Source of the DNA: Streptacidiphilus rugosus AM-16
Lineage (GTDB): Bacteria > Actinomycetota > Actinomycetes > Streptomycetales > Streptomycetaceae
Direction: 5' to 3'
NCBI RefSeq assembly: GCF_000744655.1
Contig: NZ_JQMJ01000004.1
Span: 6,200,001-6,264,000 of the forward strand
DNA: 64,000 bases
Shown: in pieces, positions 48,384-61,827 of the stretch
Position numbering within the stretch: the stretch's first letter is position 1
How the letters are laid out: every line of letters starts with the position of its first letter
Position numbers and translations under genes: made by a program
Notes under the pieces: generated by a model
The model's database searches: none
What the model was told of the DNA's origin: nothing
The model's input: the letters and a program-made list of their open reading frames with translations, nothing else

Positions 48384-49775
48384 CTACCGGTTGGGGTAGC
48401 GGGTGTTGGGGGGTGGGGGTGTGTCCGGTGGTGGCACCGCCCTCGGCCTGCCGTTGGTCATCTCCAACTCCCAGCCGGTCTGGTGCAGGTCGGTGTGGTG
48501 TTCCCCGCAGAGCAGGGCGAGGTTGTCGAGGCTGGTGTGGCCGCCGTCGGCCCAGTGGGTGAGGTGGTGGGCCTCGCACCAGGTGGGTGGGCGGGTGCAG
48601 CCGGGCCAGACGCAGTGCCGGTCCCGGGCGATGACCGCGTCCCGCAGGTGCGCGGGGACGGTGCGGGTGGCGCGGCCGATGGAGACCGGCTTGCCCTGGC
48701 CCTTGGTGAGGATCACCCGGAGCCGGCAGTCGCAGGACTCCTTACGGGCCTGCCACCGCGGCAACCGAAACCCCCGCGTGCTGGTGGCGACACCCACCGG
48801 GTGCAGCAACCCCGACACATCATCGTTCCCGTCCGTTTCCGGGTCGTCGGTGAAGGTGGGGTGGGCCGGGCACTCCTCCCGCAGCGCGTCCAGATCCGCG
48901 ATCACGGTGAAGTGGGGGCGCTGACCACCGGTGGTGGGGAGCTTGTCGCAGCCCAGCGCGAGGTCGGCGACCGCTTCGAGGGCGTCGCCCATCCGCTCCG
49001 GATGCGTCCGGGTTTCCCCCTCGACGGGGGTGCCCATCGCCGCCTCCAGCGCGACGCGCAGCTTCTCCCCCGCCACCGCCGACAGTTCGGCGGTCAGCAC
49101 CCAGAACGGGTCATCGCTCGTGCCGGTCTGCGACAGCCTCGCGGTGGACCGGAACAGCGCCGGGGCGTCCTTCGCCTGCGGCTCCTGCTCCTCCACGAGG
49201 TGGGCGCGGACCTGCCGGGCGGCCTGCTTGAGCTGACCCAAGTGGAGTTCCTTCGCCTGCCCGACCAGGAGTTCTTCGGCCTGGGCGCGAGCCTGCGGGT
49301 CCTCCACGTCGGTGATCTCGTGGGCGATGACGTCGGCCTGGCACCCCGACAGCTCCCCCGACGCCTGCGCGGCGCGGACGGTGCGCAGGGTGTCCAGGCG
49401 GCGAGCGCGCTCGACGAGCTGCTTCGCCGCCCGGTCACTCAACTGGCCGTGCGTCTGCAGGAACCCCTTCGCCGTCCGGGAACGGGTGGCGGCCACCGCG
49501 CCGGTGCGGTCGAACACCGCCACCCGGCGCGCGAGCTCCGCCCCCACCATCTCCTCGAACCGGACCAGCGCGAGGAGCTGCTCGGCCTGGAACGGGGCAC
49601 CGGCCGCGCACAGGGTGTCGTCGTCCTCCGCCGCCAACGCGGCCAAGAACGTCAGAGAAGAAGAGGGCAGGGTCCGCAGCGGCTCGGTCGAAACGCGGGC
49701 CTGGCGGGAGCTTGAGGGAGTCAGGGGATCCGCACGGAACACGTCCCCCAGCGAGGCAGAAAACACCTCACCCAT
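48384..49775 (-). CDS. DUF222 protein with C-terminal HNH endonuclease domain
   Basis: The roughly 463-residue product has a helical DUF222/13E12-type region and a C-terminal HNH nuclease motif: HCVWPGCTRPPTWCEAHHLTHW, DNLALLCGEHHTDLH, with zinc-type cysteines and the His-Asn-His set. The family is abundant and repetitive in mycobacteria and related genera, and its biological role is unknown. ATG 49775 follows GGAG; ATG 49823 and GTG-type starts up to 49862 are possible. It sits between genes that I recall as neighbours in core chromosomes, so it may be an insertion. Confidence 0.83.
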   Translation of the reverse strand: MGEVFSASLGDVFRADPLTPSSSRQARVSTEPLRTLPSSSLTFLAALAAEDDDTLCAAGAPFQAEQLLALVRFEEMVGAELARRVAVFDRTGAVAATRSRTAKGFLQTHGQLSDRAAKQLVERARRLDTLRTVRAAQASGELSGCQADVIAHEITDVEDPQARAQAEELLVGQAKELHLGQLKQAARQVRAHLVEEQEPQAKDAPALFRSTARLSQTGTSDDPFWVLTAELSAVAGEKLRVALEAAMGTPVEGETRTHPERMGDALEAVADLALGCDKLPTTGGQRPHFTVIADLDALREECPAHPTFTDDPETDGNDDVSGLLHPVGVATSTRGFRLPRWQARKESCDCRLRVILTKGQGKPVSIGRATRTVPAHLRDAVIARDRHCVWPGCTRPPTWCEAHHLTHWADGGHTSLDNLALLCGEHHTDLHQTGWELEMTNGRPRAVPPPDTPPPPNTRYPNR

Positions 49776-49919
49776 GGACGCATCTCCGTCTTCACACCCG
49801 CCCCCGAACATCGAGGCGTCCATAGAACAATTATGACACCCCACCAAGCCCCACACCATCACTCACAAGAGTGAAAACCCCCAGCTCAGACCCTAGTTGA
49901 TCAGGTCATCCGCCGACTC

Positions 49920-51743
49920 TCACGAGTACAGCGGGACGCCGGCGCGGACCAGCCGCCAGCCGTTCTGGTAGAAGTCGGCCGGGTTGATCTGACCCTTCGC
50001 CTTGACCCAGGCGATGATCGTGTTGCGGATCTCGTCCGACGCGCTCCAGACCAGCTGCGCCGAGGCGACATGCGGGAAGTTGCCGCCGCCGTTGGCGCGG
50101 TAGTTGTTCACCGCGAGCACGAACTGCGCCGCGTCGTCGATCGGCTGCCCCGCGTACTTCACGTTCACGATCCGCGAGCCGACCGGCTGCGAGACGTCGA
50201 TGTCGTAGCTCAGGCCGTAGATCTCGTCGAAGTTGTAGTCCGGCGTACCGTTCGCGTTGGTCAGCGCGGACTCGACGATCGGAGCGCCCACCGCCAGCGT
50301 GTTGAAGTACTCGGCGGTGAATTCCAGGTAGTCCCGGAGCTGGGCGCCCGTCATCAGCTTCGCTTCGAGGGTGTTCTCGTAGATGTACAGCCCGGCCGCG
50401 TCCCGCAGGCGCACCGTGCCGGCCGGGATGTCCGCGGTCCGGTTGAACGGGGCGGCCTGGGCCAGGACCGGCAGGTTGGCGTAGGAGGTCGAGGCCAGGG
50501 CGGCCTTCACCGTGTCGGCCTGGACCTTGCCGATCAGGTCCACGATCGGCACGCACTGGAACGGGGCCCGCGCGATCGAGAGGTCCTCGGTGCAGGTGCC
50601 GATGGTCTGGTTGACGTAGGTCCGCACCGCGGCGTGCTCCTGCTGGACCAGGGCGGCGATCTTCGGGTCCTCGTCCACCGTGTTGCTGTTGAGGACGGTC
50701 GCCGTGCAGGAGACGACCTGCCACTGGTGGTCGACCAGCTCGACGACGAAGTCGAAGCGGGAGAGCCGGAAGCCCCAGCAGTAGGGCTCGGAGAGGACGA
50801 CCGTCTTGCCGGTCGCGGTGTTGGTGACCAGTCGCTGCGCCACCTCCTTGTGGGTGTGGCCGACGAGCACCGCGTCGATGCCGGGGACGCTCGCCGCCAT
50901 CGCCGCCGAGGCGTCCTCGGCGTACGGCAGCTGGTCGCCCCAGGAGCTGGGCTCGTCGATGCCGGAGTGGGCGGAGACGATGACCACGTCCGCGCCCGCG
51001 CTGCGCACGCGGGGGACGTGGATCGCGGCCTGCTCCGGGATGCCGTTGAAGGTCATCTTCCCGGCGACGTTGTCCTTGTCCCAGATGGCGATGCCGGGGT
51101 TGGTCAGACCCAGGATGCCGACCTTGAGGTGCGGGCCGTGCGGGACGTGGATCTTCTTGATGATGTACGGGGAGAACGCCGGACGGTTGGTCTTGGCGTC
51201 GATCGCGTTCGCCGCGAGCAGCGGGAAGTCGCACTGGCGCTCGAAGGCGCGGACCGTGTCGATGCCGTAGTTGAACTCGTGGTTGCCCAGCGCCGCCGCG
51301 TCGTAGCGCATGGCGTTCATGGCCAGCGCCATCGGGTGCCGCGGAGCCTTGTGCTCGGGCTTGGCGGTGATCGGGTCGACCCTGGCGTAGTAGTAGCTGA
51401 GCTGGGTGCCCTGGATGATGTCGCCGGCGTCGATCAGCAGCACGCGCTCGTGGCCGACCTCCTCGCGGATCTGCTTGACCAGGGTGGAGATCTTCGCCAG
51501 GCCGACGTCGTTCTGGGCCTTGTCCTCGTACTCCGCGTCGGTGAAGTAGTCCCAGTTGAGCGCGTGTCCGTGCACGTCGGTGGTGCCGAGGACAGTGAAG
51601 GAGAAGGTCTTCGGCTGCTTGCCGCCGTGGGCGCCGGGGGCGTCGACCGCGGCGGCGGGCGTGGCGGCAGCGGTGCCGGCGACGGCGACTCCCGCCGCGA
51701 CGGCCGCGGTTCCGGCGACGAACTCTCTGCGCTTCAGGGACAT
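49920..51743 (-). CDS. Secreted 5'-nucleotidase / metallophosphatase, Tat-exported
   Basis: The 607-residue product has a twin-arginine signal (MSLKRREFVAGTAA, ending AAA), a metallophosphatase domain (TTDVHGH, DAGDIIQGT, GNHEFNYG, SAHSGID, VGHTHKE) and a C-terminal 5'-nucleotidase domain (NNYRANGGGNFP). It should dephosphorylate nucleotides or cyclic nucleotides outside the cell to recover phosphate and nucleosides. It stands alone; no Pho-box was identified. Confidence 0.94.
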   Translation of the reverse strand: MSLKRREFVAGTAAVAAGVAVAGTAAATPAAAVDAPGAHGGKQPKTFSFTVLGTTDVHGHALNWDYFTDAEYEDKAQNDVGLAKISTLVKQIREEVGHERVLLIDAGDIIQGTQLSYYYARVDPITAKPEHKAPRHPMALAMNAMRYDAAALGNHEFNYGIDTVRAFERQCDFPLLAANAIDAKTNRPAFSPYIIKKIHVPHGPHLKVGILGLTNPGIAIWDKDNVAGKMTFNGIPEQAAIHVPRVRSAGADVVIVSAHSGIDEPSSWGDQLPYAEDASAAMAASVPGIDAVLVGHTHKEVAQRLVTNTATGKTVVLSEPYCWGFRLSRFDFVVELVDHQWQVVSCTATVLNSNTVDEDPKIAALVQQEHAAVRTYVNQTIGTCTEDLSIARAPFQCVPIVDLIGKVQADTVKAALASTSYANLPVLAQAAPFNRTADIPAGTVRLRDAAGLYIYENTLEAKLMTGAQLRDYLEFTAEYFNTLAVGAPIVESALTNANGTPDYNFDEIYGLSYDIDVSQPVGSRIVNVKYAGQPIDDAAQFVLAVNNYRANGGGNFPHVASAQLVWSASDEIRNTIIAWVKAKGQINPADFYQNGWRLVRAGVPLYS

Positions 51744-51864
51744 CGGGGCTCCAGTTCACAAATGGGATCTACGCGCGCTGTGCAACGCGCGTAGAAGTCT
51801 GCCCGGCAAAGTGTTGCGGCGGAAGCCCTTTGACGTTGCGTCCGGGAAAACAGACGGTGTCCGG

Positions 51865-52851
51865 TCAAGAACGAGCGGCGTCCCCCGACAGGCCGGCCAG
51901 CAGCGCGCGCTCCTGCTCCTCCGAGAGGCCGCAGCTCAGCGGCGGTTCGCCGCGGCCGCGGTCCCACGCGAGCACGTCGGCGGCCGTGCGCGCCAGCGGC
52001 GTGCCGGGCAGTCCGGCCGCGCGGGCCAGAGTCGTGTCGCGCTGCTGACTGGCCCAGGCGGCGCGCACGAAGGGCAGGCGCGGGGCTCCGGCGGCGGCCT
52101 CCGCGGGGGTCCGTACCAGCTCCACGCTGGTGCCCGCCGCGGCCGCGCAGGTCTCGACGAGTCCGCCGAGCGTCGTCGGTTCGGCCGGTCCCATCGCGTT
52201 GAAGACACCGCCTCTGTCGTCCTCGACCAGGCGGCGCACCAGCACGGCCAGGTCCCGCACGTCCAGCACCTGGACGGGCTGGGCCGGGTCGGCGGTCATG
52301 GCCACCCGCCCGCCGCGCGCGGCCCGGCGGACCCAGTAGGCGAAGAGCTCGTTCTCGTCGTGCGGTCCCACCAGCTGCCCTGCCCGGACGATGGTCGCCC
52401 GCCCGCCGAAGCGGTCTCGGATGTCGTCCTCGCAGGCCACCTTGGACGGCCCGTAGGTGGCGTTGTCCAGATCGTCGACGCGCGCGACGGTCCGCACCGG
52501 CGGCCGGGTCGGCGTGGACTCGTCCGCGCCGGGGCCGACGCCGTCCTCCTGGTAGACGGCGTTGGTGGAGATGAAGAGGTAGCGGCCGACCCGGTCGCCC
52601 AGCGCGTCCATCGCCGCGCCGACCTGCCCGGGGAGATAGCCGCTGACGTCGACGACCGCGTCCCAGCTGCCCGCGCGCAGCGCGTCGAGGTCGCCGGTGT
52701 CCCGGTCCCCCACGAGGCGGGCGGCCTCGGGGAAGAGCTCGGTCCCCGTCCTCCCCCGGCCGAACAGGGTCACGTGCGCGCCGGCGTCGAGGGCCTCCGC
52801 CACGACGGCGCGGCCGACGAACGCGGTACCGCCGAGCACAAGGATTCGCAT
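51865..52851 (-). CDS. NAD-dependent epimerase/dehydratase-like protein
   Basis: The 328-residue product is an extended-SDR fold protein with the nucleotide-binding start MRILVLGGTAFVGRAV. The catalytic Tyr region reads ATYGPSKVACE, that is Y-x3-K-like. A substrate-binding half follows. The specific substrate is unknown. ATG 52851 is chosen over an in-frame extension to 52887 that precedes the Rossmann strand. The terminator of glgP lies just upstream. Confidence 0.88.
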   Translation of the reverse strand: MRILVLGGTAFVGRAVVAEALDAGAHVTLFGRGRTGTELFPEAARLVGDRDTGDLDALRAGSWDAVVDVSGYLPGQVGAAMDALGDRVGRYLFISTNAVYQEDGVGPGADESTPTRPPVRTVARVDDLDNATYGPSKVACEDDIRDRFGGRATIVRAGQLVGPHDENELFAYWVRRAARGGRVAMTADPAQPVQVLDVRDLAVLVRRLVEDDRGGVFNAMGPAEPTTLGGLVETCAAAAGTSVELVRTPAEAAAGAPRLPFVRAAWASQQRDTTLARAAGLPGTPLARTAADVLAWDRGRGEPPLSCGLSEEQERALLAGLSGDAARS

Positions 52852-52874
52852 GCGCTCGACCCTACTGAGCACGC

Positions 52875-52910
52875 CGGGCGCGGGCACCGGGTTTCCGGAG
52901 CCCGCGCCCG
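52875..52910 (-). terminator. Stem-loop downstream of glgP
   Basis: A perfect 11-base stem (52875-52885 with 52900-52910) holds a loop with a further CCGG/CCGG pairing, 29 bases after the glgP stop in the direction of transcription. Confidence 0.72.
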
Positions 52911-52938
52911 ACCGTGCGTCAGCGCCGTCGGCCGCCGT

Positions 52939-55671
52939 CTACCGCAGCACGCCGTCGCTGAGTCCCGTCGTCTCCGCAGGGACGGCGATCAGGCCGAGCT
53001 CCGCCTCGGTCGCCAGCAGCCGGTGGCTCGGCAGGATCCGGACCGTGTACCCGAAGGGCCCCGTCCGGCTCAGCTCCAGCGGGCCCTCGTAGCGCCAACG
53101 CCCGTCGACGTCGGCGCGGTCGGCCGGCTTCAGCGAGACCGTGGCGACGTCCGAGATCACGTCGGCGTCGTCCACCCGGCCGGAGACCGCCTGCACGTCC
53201 ACGTCCGAGGGGTCGAGGCCGTCGAGCTGCACCTGGACCCGCAGGGTGAGCGTGCTGCCGAGTTCCGGGGCGTCCGCGCTGCCCACCGCCTCGACGTGTT
53301 CGACCCTGATCTGCGGCCAGTGCGCGCGGATCCTGACCTTCCAGGCCGCCAGCTCCCGGGCGCCGGCGTAGGGCTCGCCCGAGCCGCCGGGACCCCCGAG
53401 CGCGCGCTGCGCCTCGGCCGCCGGGGCGTACAGGCGCTCGACGTACTCCCTGACCATGCGTGCGGCCAGCACCTTCGGGCCGAGGGTGGCCAGGGTGTGG
53501 CGCACCATCTGGATCCAGCGCCGCGGCAGCCCGTGGCCGTCGCGGTCGTAGTAACGCGGCGCGACCTGGTGCTCGATCAGGTCGTAGAGCGCCGCCGACT
53601 CGATCTCGTCACGACGGTCCTCGTCGGGCTCGCCGTCCGCGGTCGGGATCGCCCAGCCGTTGCCGCCGTCGAACCACTCGTCCCACCAGCCGTCGAGCAC
53701 GGACAGGTTGAGTGCGCCGTTGAGCGCCGCCTTCATTCCGCTGGTGCCGCAGGCCTCCAGCGGGCGCAGCGGGTTGTTCAGCCAGACGTCGCAGCCGGGG
53801 TAGAGCTTGGCGGCCATGTCCATGTCGTAGTCGGGCAGGAAGACGATCCGGTGGCGCACCGCGGGGTCGTCCGCGAAGGCGACCAGCTTCTGGATCAGCG
53901 CCTTGCCGCCGTCGTCGGCGGGGTGGGCCTTGCCCGCGACGACGATCTGGATCGGCCGGGTCGGGTGCAGCAGCAGTCCGCGCAGTCGCTCCTGGTCGCG
54001 CAGCATCAGGGTGAGCCGCTTGTAGGAGGGCACCCGCCGCGCGAAGCCGATGGTCAGCACGTCGGGGTCGAGCACCTGCCCGGTCCAGCCGAGCTCGGCG
54101 TTGCCCATGCCGCGCTGCCGCCAGGAGGCGCGCACCCGGGCGCGGGCCTCCTCCACGAGCTGGGCCCGCAGGCGGCGGCGCAGCTCCCAGATCTCGTCGT
54201 CGGCGATGGCGTCGATGCCGTCCCAGCGCCGGGACTCGCCGAGCACCATGGCGTCGTCGATCCGGTCGGTGCCGAGCTCGCGCGAGGCCAGCCGGACGAC
54301 CTCGGGATCGATCCAGGTGGGAGCGTGGACGCCGTTGGTGATGGAGGTGATCGGCACCTCGGCGGCGTCGAAGCCCGGCCACAGGCCGCTGAACATGCCC
54401 CGGCTGACCTGGCCGTGCAGCAGGCTGACGCCGTTGGCCCGCTGGGCGAGGCGCAGACCCATCGCGGCCATGTTGAACAGCGCGGGGTCGCCCCCGGTCC
54501 AGCTTTCCACTCCGAGTGCGAGCACCCGGTCCACCGGGACGCCGCCCAGCGGCTCCCCCTGCGCGCCGGAACCGCCGGTCCCGGACCCGGCCCCGGACCC
54601 GCCGCCGACACCGCCCACGCCGGACGCGCCGTCAGCCGCGAAGTGGCGGTGCACGATCTGCCGGTCGAAGCGGTCGATCCCGGCCGGGACCGGCGTGTGC
54701 GTGGTGAACAGGGTGCCGGCCCTGACGGCTTCCAGCGCGGCGTCGAAGTCCAGGCCGGCGCCGCCCGCCTCGACCGGACGGGTGAGCTCGCGGATACGCT
54801 CCACGCCGAGGAAGCCCGCGTGGCCCTCGTTGGTGTGGAAGACCTCGGGCTCGGCGTGTCCGGTGAGCCGGCAGAAGGTGCGCACGGCGCGGACGCCGCC
54901 GATGCCGAGCAGCATCTCCTGGAGCAGCCGGTGCTCGCTGCCGCCGCCGTAGAGCCGGTCGGTCACGTCGCGCGCCCGCGCGTCGTTGACCTCGATGTCA
55001 GAGTCGAGCATCAGCAGCGGCACCCGGCCGACCTGGGCCTTCCAGATCTGCGCGTGCAGCTGCCGGCCGCCGGGCAGGGCCAGCACGACGGTGCTGGGGC
55101 TGCCGTCGGGCTCACGCACCAGGCTGACGGCGAGTTCGTTGGGGTCGAGCAGCGGATAGCGCTCCTGCTGCCAGCCGTCCCGGGAGAGCGACTGGCGGAA
55201 GTAGCCGTGACGGTAGAGCAGGCCGACGCCGATGATGGGCACGCCGAGGTCGCTGGCGGCCTTCAGGTGGTCGCCGGCCAGGATGCCGAGGCCGCCGGAG
55301 TACTGCGGCAGCGCGGCGGTGATGCCGAACTCGGGCGAGAAGTAGGCGACGGCGGCGGGCAGCTCGCTGCCGCGCTGGCGCTGGTACCAGCGCGGTCCGG
55401 TCAGGTAGTCGCGGAGGTCCTCCTCGGCGTCGTGCAGGCGGCGCAGGAAACGTCTGTCGGCGGCCAGGGCGGCGAGCCGCTGGCCGGAAACGGCGCCCAG
55501 CAGGCGCACCGGGTCGCAACCGGTGGCCTCCCACACCTCGGGATCGACGGAGCGGAACAGCTCGCGCGTCTCGGGGTGCCAGGACCAGCGCAGATTGAGT
55601 GCCAACTCACCGAGGGCCTGGAGGGGTTCGGGCAGGACGGTGCGGACCGTGAAACGTCGGATTGCCTTCAC
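52939..55671 (-). CDS. glgP: Alpha-glucan (maltodextrin) phosphorylase
   Basis: GlgP releases glucose-1-phosphate from alpha-1,4-glucan ends. The 910-residue product is the Streptomyces-type GT35 phosphorylase with an N-terminal DUF3417-like part (ALNLRWSWHPETREL), QYSGGLGILAGDHLKAASDL, HTNEGHAGFL and PLP Lys647 (GTSGMKAALNG). A Gly/Ser/Ala-rich insertion at about residues 348-372 (DNA 54556-54630) is unusual. The GTG start at 55671 has no clear Shine-Dalgarno site. It diverges from glgE. Confidence 0.95.
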   Translation of the reverse strand: MKAIRRFTVRTVLPEPLQALGELALNLRWSWHPETRELFRSVDPEVWEATGCDPVRLLGAVSGQRLAALAADRRFLRRLHDAEEDLRDYLTGPRWYQRQRGSELPAAVAYFSPEFGITAALPQYSGGLGILAGDHLKAASDLGVPIIGVGLLYRHGYFRQSLSRDGWQQERYPLLDPNELAVSLVREPDGSPSTVVLALPGGRQLHAQIWKAQVGRVPLLMLDSDIEVNDARARDVTDRLYGGGSEHRLLQEMLLGIGGVRAVRTFCRLTGHAEPEVFHTNEGHAGFLGVERIRELTRPVEAGGAGLDFDAALEAVRAGTLFTTHTPVPAGIDRFDRQIVHRHFAADGASGVGGVGGGSGAGSGTGGSGAQGEPLGGVPVDRVLALGVESWTGGDPALFNMAAMGLRLAQRANGVSLLHGQVSRGMFSGLWPGFDAAEVPITSITNGVHAPTWIDPEVVRLASRELGTDRIDDAMVLGESRRWDGIDAIADDEIWELRRRLRAQLVEEARARVRASWRQRGMGNAELGWTGQVLDPDVLTIGFARRVPSYKRLTLMLRDQERLRGLLLHPTRPIQIVVAGKAHPADDGGKALIQKLVAFADDPAVRHRIVFLPDYDMDMAAKLYPGCDVWLNNPLRPLEACGTSGMKAALNGALNLSVLDGWWDEWFDGGNGWAIPTADGEPDEDRRDEIESAALYDLIEHQVAPRYYDRDGHGLPRRWIQMVRHTLATLGPKVLAARMVREYVERLYAPAAEAQRALGGPGGSGEPYAGARELAAWKVRIRAHWPQIRVEHVEAVGSADAPELGSTLTLRVQVQLDGLDPSDVDVQAVSGRVDDADVISDVATVSLKPADRADVDGRWRYEGPLELSRTGPFGYTVRILPSHRLLATEAELGLIAVPAETTGLSDGVLR

Positions 55672-56303
55672 CCAAGCGAAGATAGCCGCGCGGCAGGTCG
55701 GCTGCGTAGCCACTCAGGGGCGCACTGACCGCCGTTCGGCGCATTGGTGCGATCGGCGGGGTCACGCTTCACTCTTACGGGGGTACGGCGTGCGCGGGCG
55801 CACGCCGGTGCAGGGGGGCGTGCAGTCGTAGGAATTCACAACGCCGTCACACCGCCGTCCACCCGAGTGCGTCGAACTGCCTTGATCTGTGGCCGAAATG
55901 AGCACTTACCCGCGCGTAAGACTTCCGTTCGGTGCGAGGATCGAAGCAGGTCGGAACGGACGTGACGACCAGTGGGACGCGGATGCCGTGCGGTCTCTTC
56001 TGCGTGTCCACCAGTCCCGCGCGATCGTTGTCAACACGACGGCGTTCGACCGACGGCAGGTTGCCGGACGGGAAGGCGGGGGAAGGCTCTCTGGGCCCTC
56101 CCTCTCGGCCTCACTGTCAGGCATCCGCGCAGCTCATCACCGTGCGTCACACCTCACTCCGCGTCATATCTCACTCAGAGTCACTGAAGTCCGGGCATGG
56201 GTACCCCTTTTGCCCCGTCTTTACCAGTTGTGCCGTTGACAGCTCGCCCCGTTCGCCCCGTTCGCCCTCGCCCTGCCCCGCCCCTCGCCAGCCAGGAGCG
56301 TCG
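55672..56303. other. Divergent regulatory region between glgP and glgE
   Basis: About 630 bases contain no gene that I can support. A TTGACA hexamer lies at 56236-56241 on the plus strand without a matching -10. Repeated CTCAC/GTCAC elements occur around 56120-56185, and a tandem CCCCGTTCG pair near 56248-56265. It should hold the glgE-treS-mak-glgB and glgP promoters. Confidence 0.4.
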
Positions 56304-60049
<3,746 letters not shown>

Positions 60050-60102
60050 GCCGCCGACGCCCGGCCCGCTGTCCCCCGTCCTGCGCAACGACGTCCTCCG
60101 AC

Positions 60103-60180
60103 GGGCGTGCCGACGATGTCACGCCCACACATTCCGGAAAAATGGTTCAACCGGCGACCAACCACCACGGCCGCCGGTTG
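60103..60180 (+). other. Two stem-loops in the treS-mak gap
   Basis: A 7-base stem (60103-60109 with 60120-60126) and a 9-base perfect stem (60148-60156 with 60172-60180) lie in the 158-base gap. The second ends 28 bases before the maltokinase start. They could reduce read-through or shape translation; no function is shown. Confidence 0.45.
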
Positions 60181-60207
60181 CACCGGCCTTTCCGGGGAAG
60201 GGGAGAA

Positions 60208-61824
60208 ATGTCCGACACCTCCCGCCCGCGTGGCGTCACCACGCCGGTCCCGCCCACCACGGCGGACGGCTGCCGGCCGCTCGTCGAGGCGGCGCTGCCG
60301 CTGCTGCGCGACTGGTTGCCACGTCAGCGCTGGTTCGCCGGCAAGGGCCATCCGATCTCCGCGATCACGCCGGTGACGGTGACCCCGCTGCCGGGGCCGA
60401 CCGGCCTGGCCCGCGCCACCGGCACGCTGCTGCACCTGCTGCTCCGCGTGGACCAGCGCAGCTCCGGCGGCGGCGCGTCCACCAGCGACATCTACCAACT
60501 GCTGCTCGGCGCGCACCCCGACGGGCTGCCGGGACTGCGCAGCAGGGACGCGGTGATCGGCCGGATCACCAACGGTCCCCACGACGGCCTGGTCACCTAC
60601 GACGCGGCCTACGACCCGGCGCTGACGCGCCGGCTGTTGGCGCTGCTCAGCACCCCGCAGCGGCTCGGCGCGCTGCGCTTCGGTGCGCTCGGCGACCGGG
60701 TGCCCGCCTCCGCGGCCGGCCGGGTCGGCACCGCCGAGCAGAGCAACACCTCGATCATCTACGACGGCGGCAGCCCCGCCGAGGCCGCGATCCTCAAGCT
60801 GTTCCGCCGGGTCAGCCCGGGGCTCAACCCGGATCTCGAACTCTCGCTGGCCCTGGGCCGGGCGGGCAGCAGCCGAATCCCCGCGCCGCTGGCCTGGTTC
60901 GAGGCCGAGCTGCCGGACGCGCCCGACCGGGCCCCGGCCACCCTGGGCATGCTGCAGCACTTCCTGCGCGACGCCGAGGACGGCTGGGAGCTGGCCCTGC
61001 GTCAGATGCAGCAGCTCGACGCCGACCCCTCCCGGGTGGGCAACTTCGCCGCAGAGTCGTTTCTGCTCGGCCGGGCCACCGCCGACGTCCACCTGGCACT
61101 GGCCCGCAGCCTGCCGGTCACGGTGCTGCGGCGCGGCGAGATCGAGACGATGGCCGAGCAGATGGCGCTGCGCCTGGACGCCGCCTGCCTCGCCGTCCCC
61201 GCGCTCGGGCAGCACCGGGCGGCACTGCGGCAGATCTTCCGCGACCTGGCCGCCTCCGCGCGCGGCGGGCTGCGGCTGCGGGCCCAGCGGGTCCACGGGG
61301 ACCTGCACCTGGGCCAGGTCATGCGCAGTGCCAGGGGCTGGGTCCTGCTCGACTTCGAGGGAGAGCCGGCCAAGTCGCTGGAGGAGCGTCGCCGTCCGCA
61401 GCCCGCGGTGCGGGACGTGGCGGCCATACTGCGCTCCTTCGACTACGCCGCCGCCCACGCCCGTCTCGCCGACCCGGTCACCACCGCCGCCTGGGTGGCC
61501 CGCAACCGCGAGGCGTTCACCGCCGGCTATGCCGCCACCGGCGCGCCCGACCCGACCCTGGACCCGGTGCTGCTGCGCGCCTTCGAGACCGACAAGGCGG
61601 TCTACGAGGTCGTCTACGAGGCACGTCACCGTCCGGACTGGGTCGGCATCCCGCTGAGCGCCTGCGCCCGCCTCGCAACGACGCCCCTCACCCCCGCCGC
61701 GACGGCCGCCGCCGCGCCCGCCGTCCCCGCTGTCCCCGCCGTCCCTCCGGCGAACCCCTCATACGTGGCACCCCCGTCCGCAGGCCACCGGTCCGCGGCA
61801 CCCACGACCCCACGGGAGGCATAG
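60208..61824 (+). CDS. mak: Maltokinase (Pep2/Mak)
   Basis: Mak phosphorylates maltose to maltose-1-phosphate with ATP, and in mycobacteria it associates with TreS. The 538-residue product has an N-terminal cap domain (LPLLRDWLPRQRWFAGKG) and a phosphotransferase core with VHGDLHLGQV (Asp365 catalytic) and LLDFEGEP (Asp382 metal). ATG 60208 follows GGGGAGAA. The C-terminus ends in a low-complexity Ala/Pro/Val tail (about 485-515) encoded by short tandem repeats. Confidence 0.94.
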   Translation: MSDTSRPRGVTTPVPPTTADGCRPLVEAALPLLRDWLPRQRWFAGKGHPISAITPVTVTPLPGPTGLARATGTLLHLLLRVDQRSSGGGASTSDIYQLLLGAHPDGLPGLRSRDAVIGRITNGPHDGLVTYDAAYDPALTRRLLALLSTPQRLGALRFGALGDRVPASAAGRVGTAEQSNTSIIYDGGSPAEAAILKLFRRVSPGLNPDLELSLALGRAGSSRIPAPLAWFEAELPDAPDRAPATLGMLQHFLRDAEDGWELALRQMQQLDADPSRVGNFAAESFLLGRATADVHLALARSLPVTVLRRGEIETMAEQMALRLDAACLAVPALGQHRAALRQIFRDLAASARGGLRLRAQRVHGDLHLGQVMRSARGWVLLDFEGEPAKSLEERRRPQPAVRDVAAILRSFDYAAAHARLADPVTTAAWVARNREAFTAGYAATGAPDPTLDPVLLRAFETDKAVYEVVYEARHRPDWVGIPLSACARLATTPLTPAATAAAAPAVPAVPAVPPANPSYVAPPSAGHRSAAPTTPREA

Positions 61825-61827
61825 ATC

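Noticed and set aside
51556..55728. A 1390-codon plus-strand frame across glgP and the epimerase gene.
   Set aside because: Antisense to glgP, which has all phosphorylase motifs; no domain on the plus strand.
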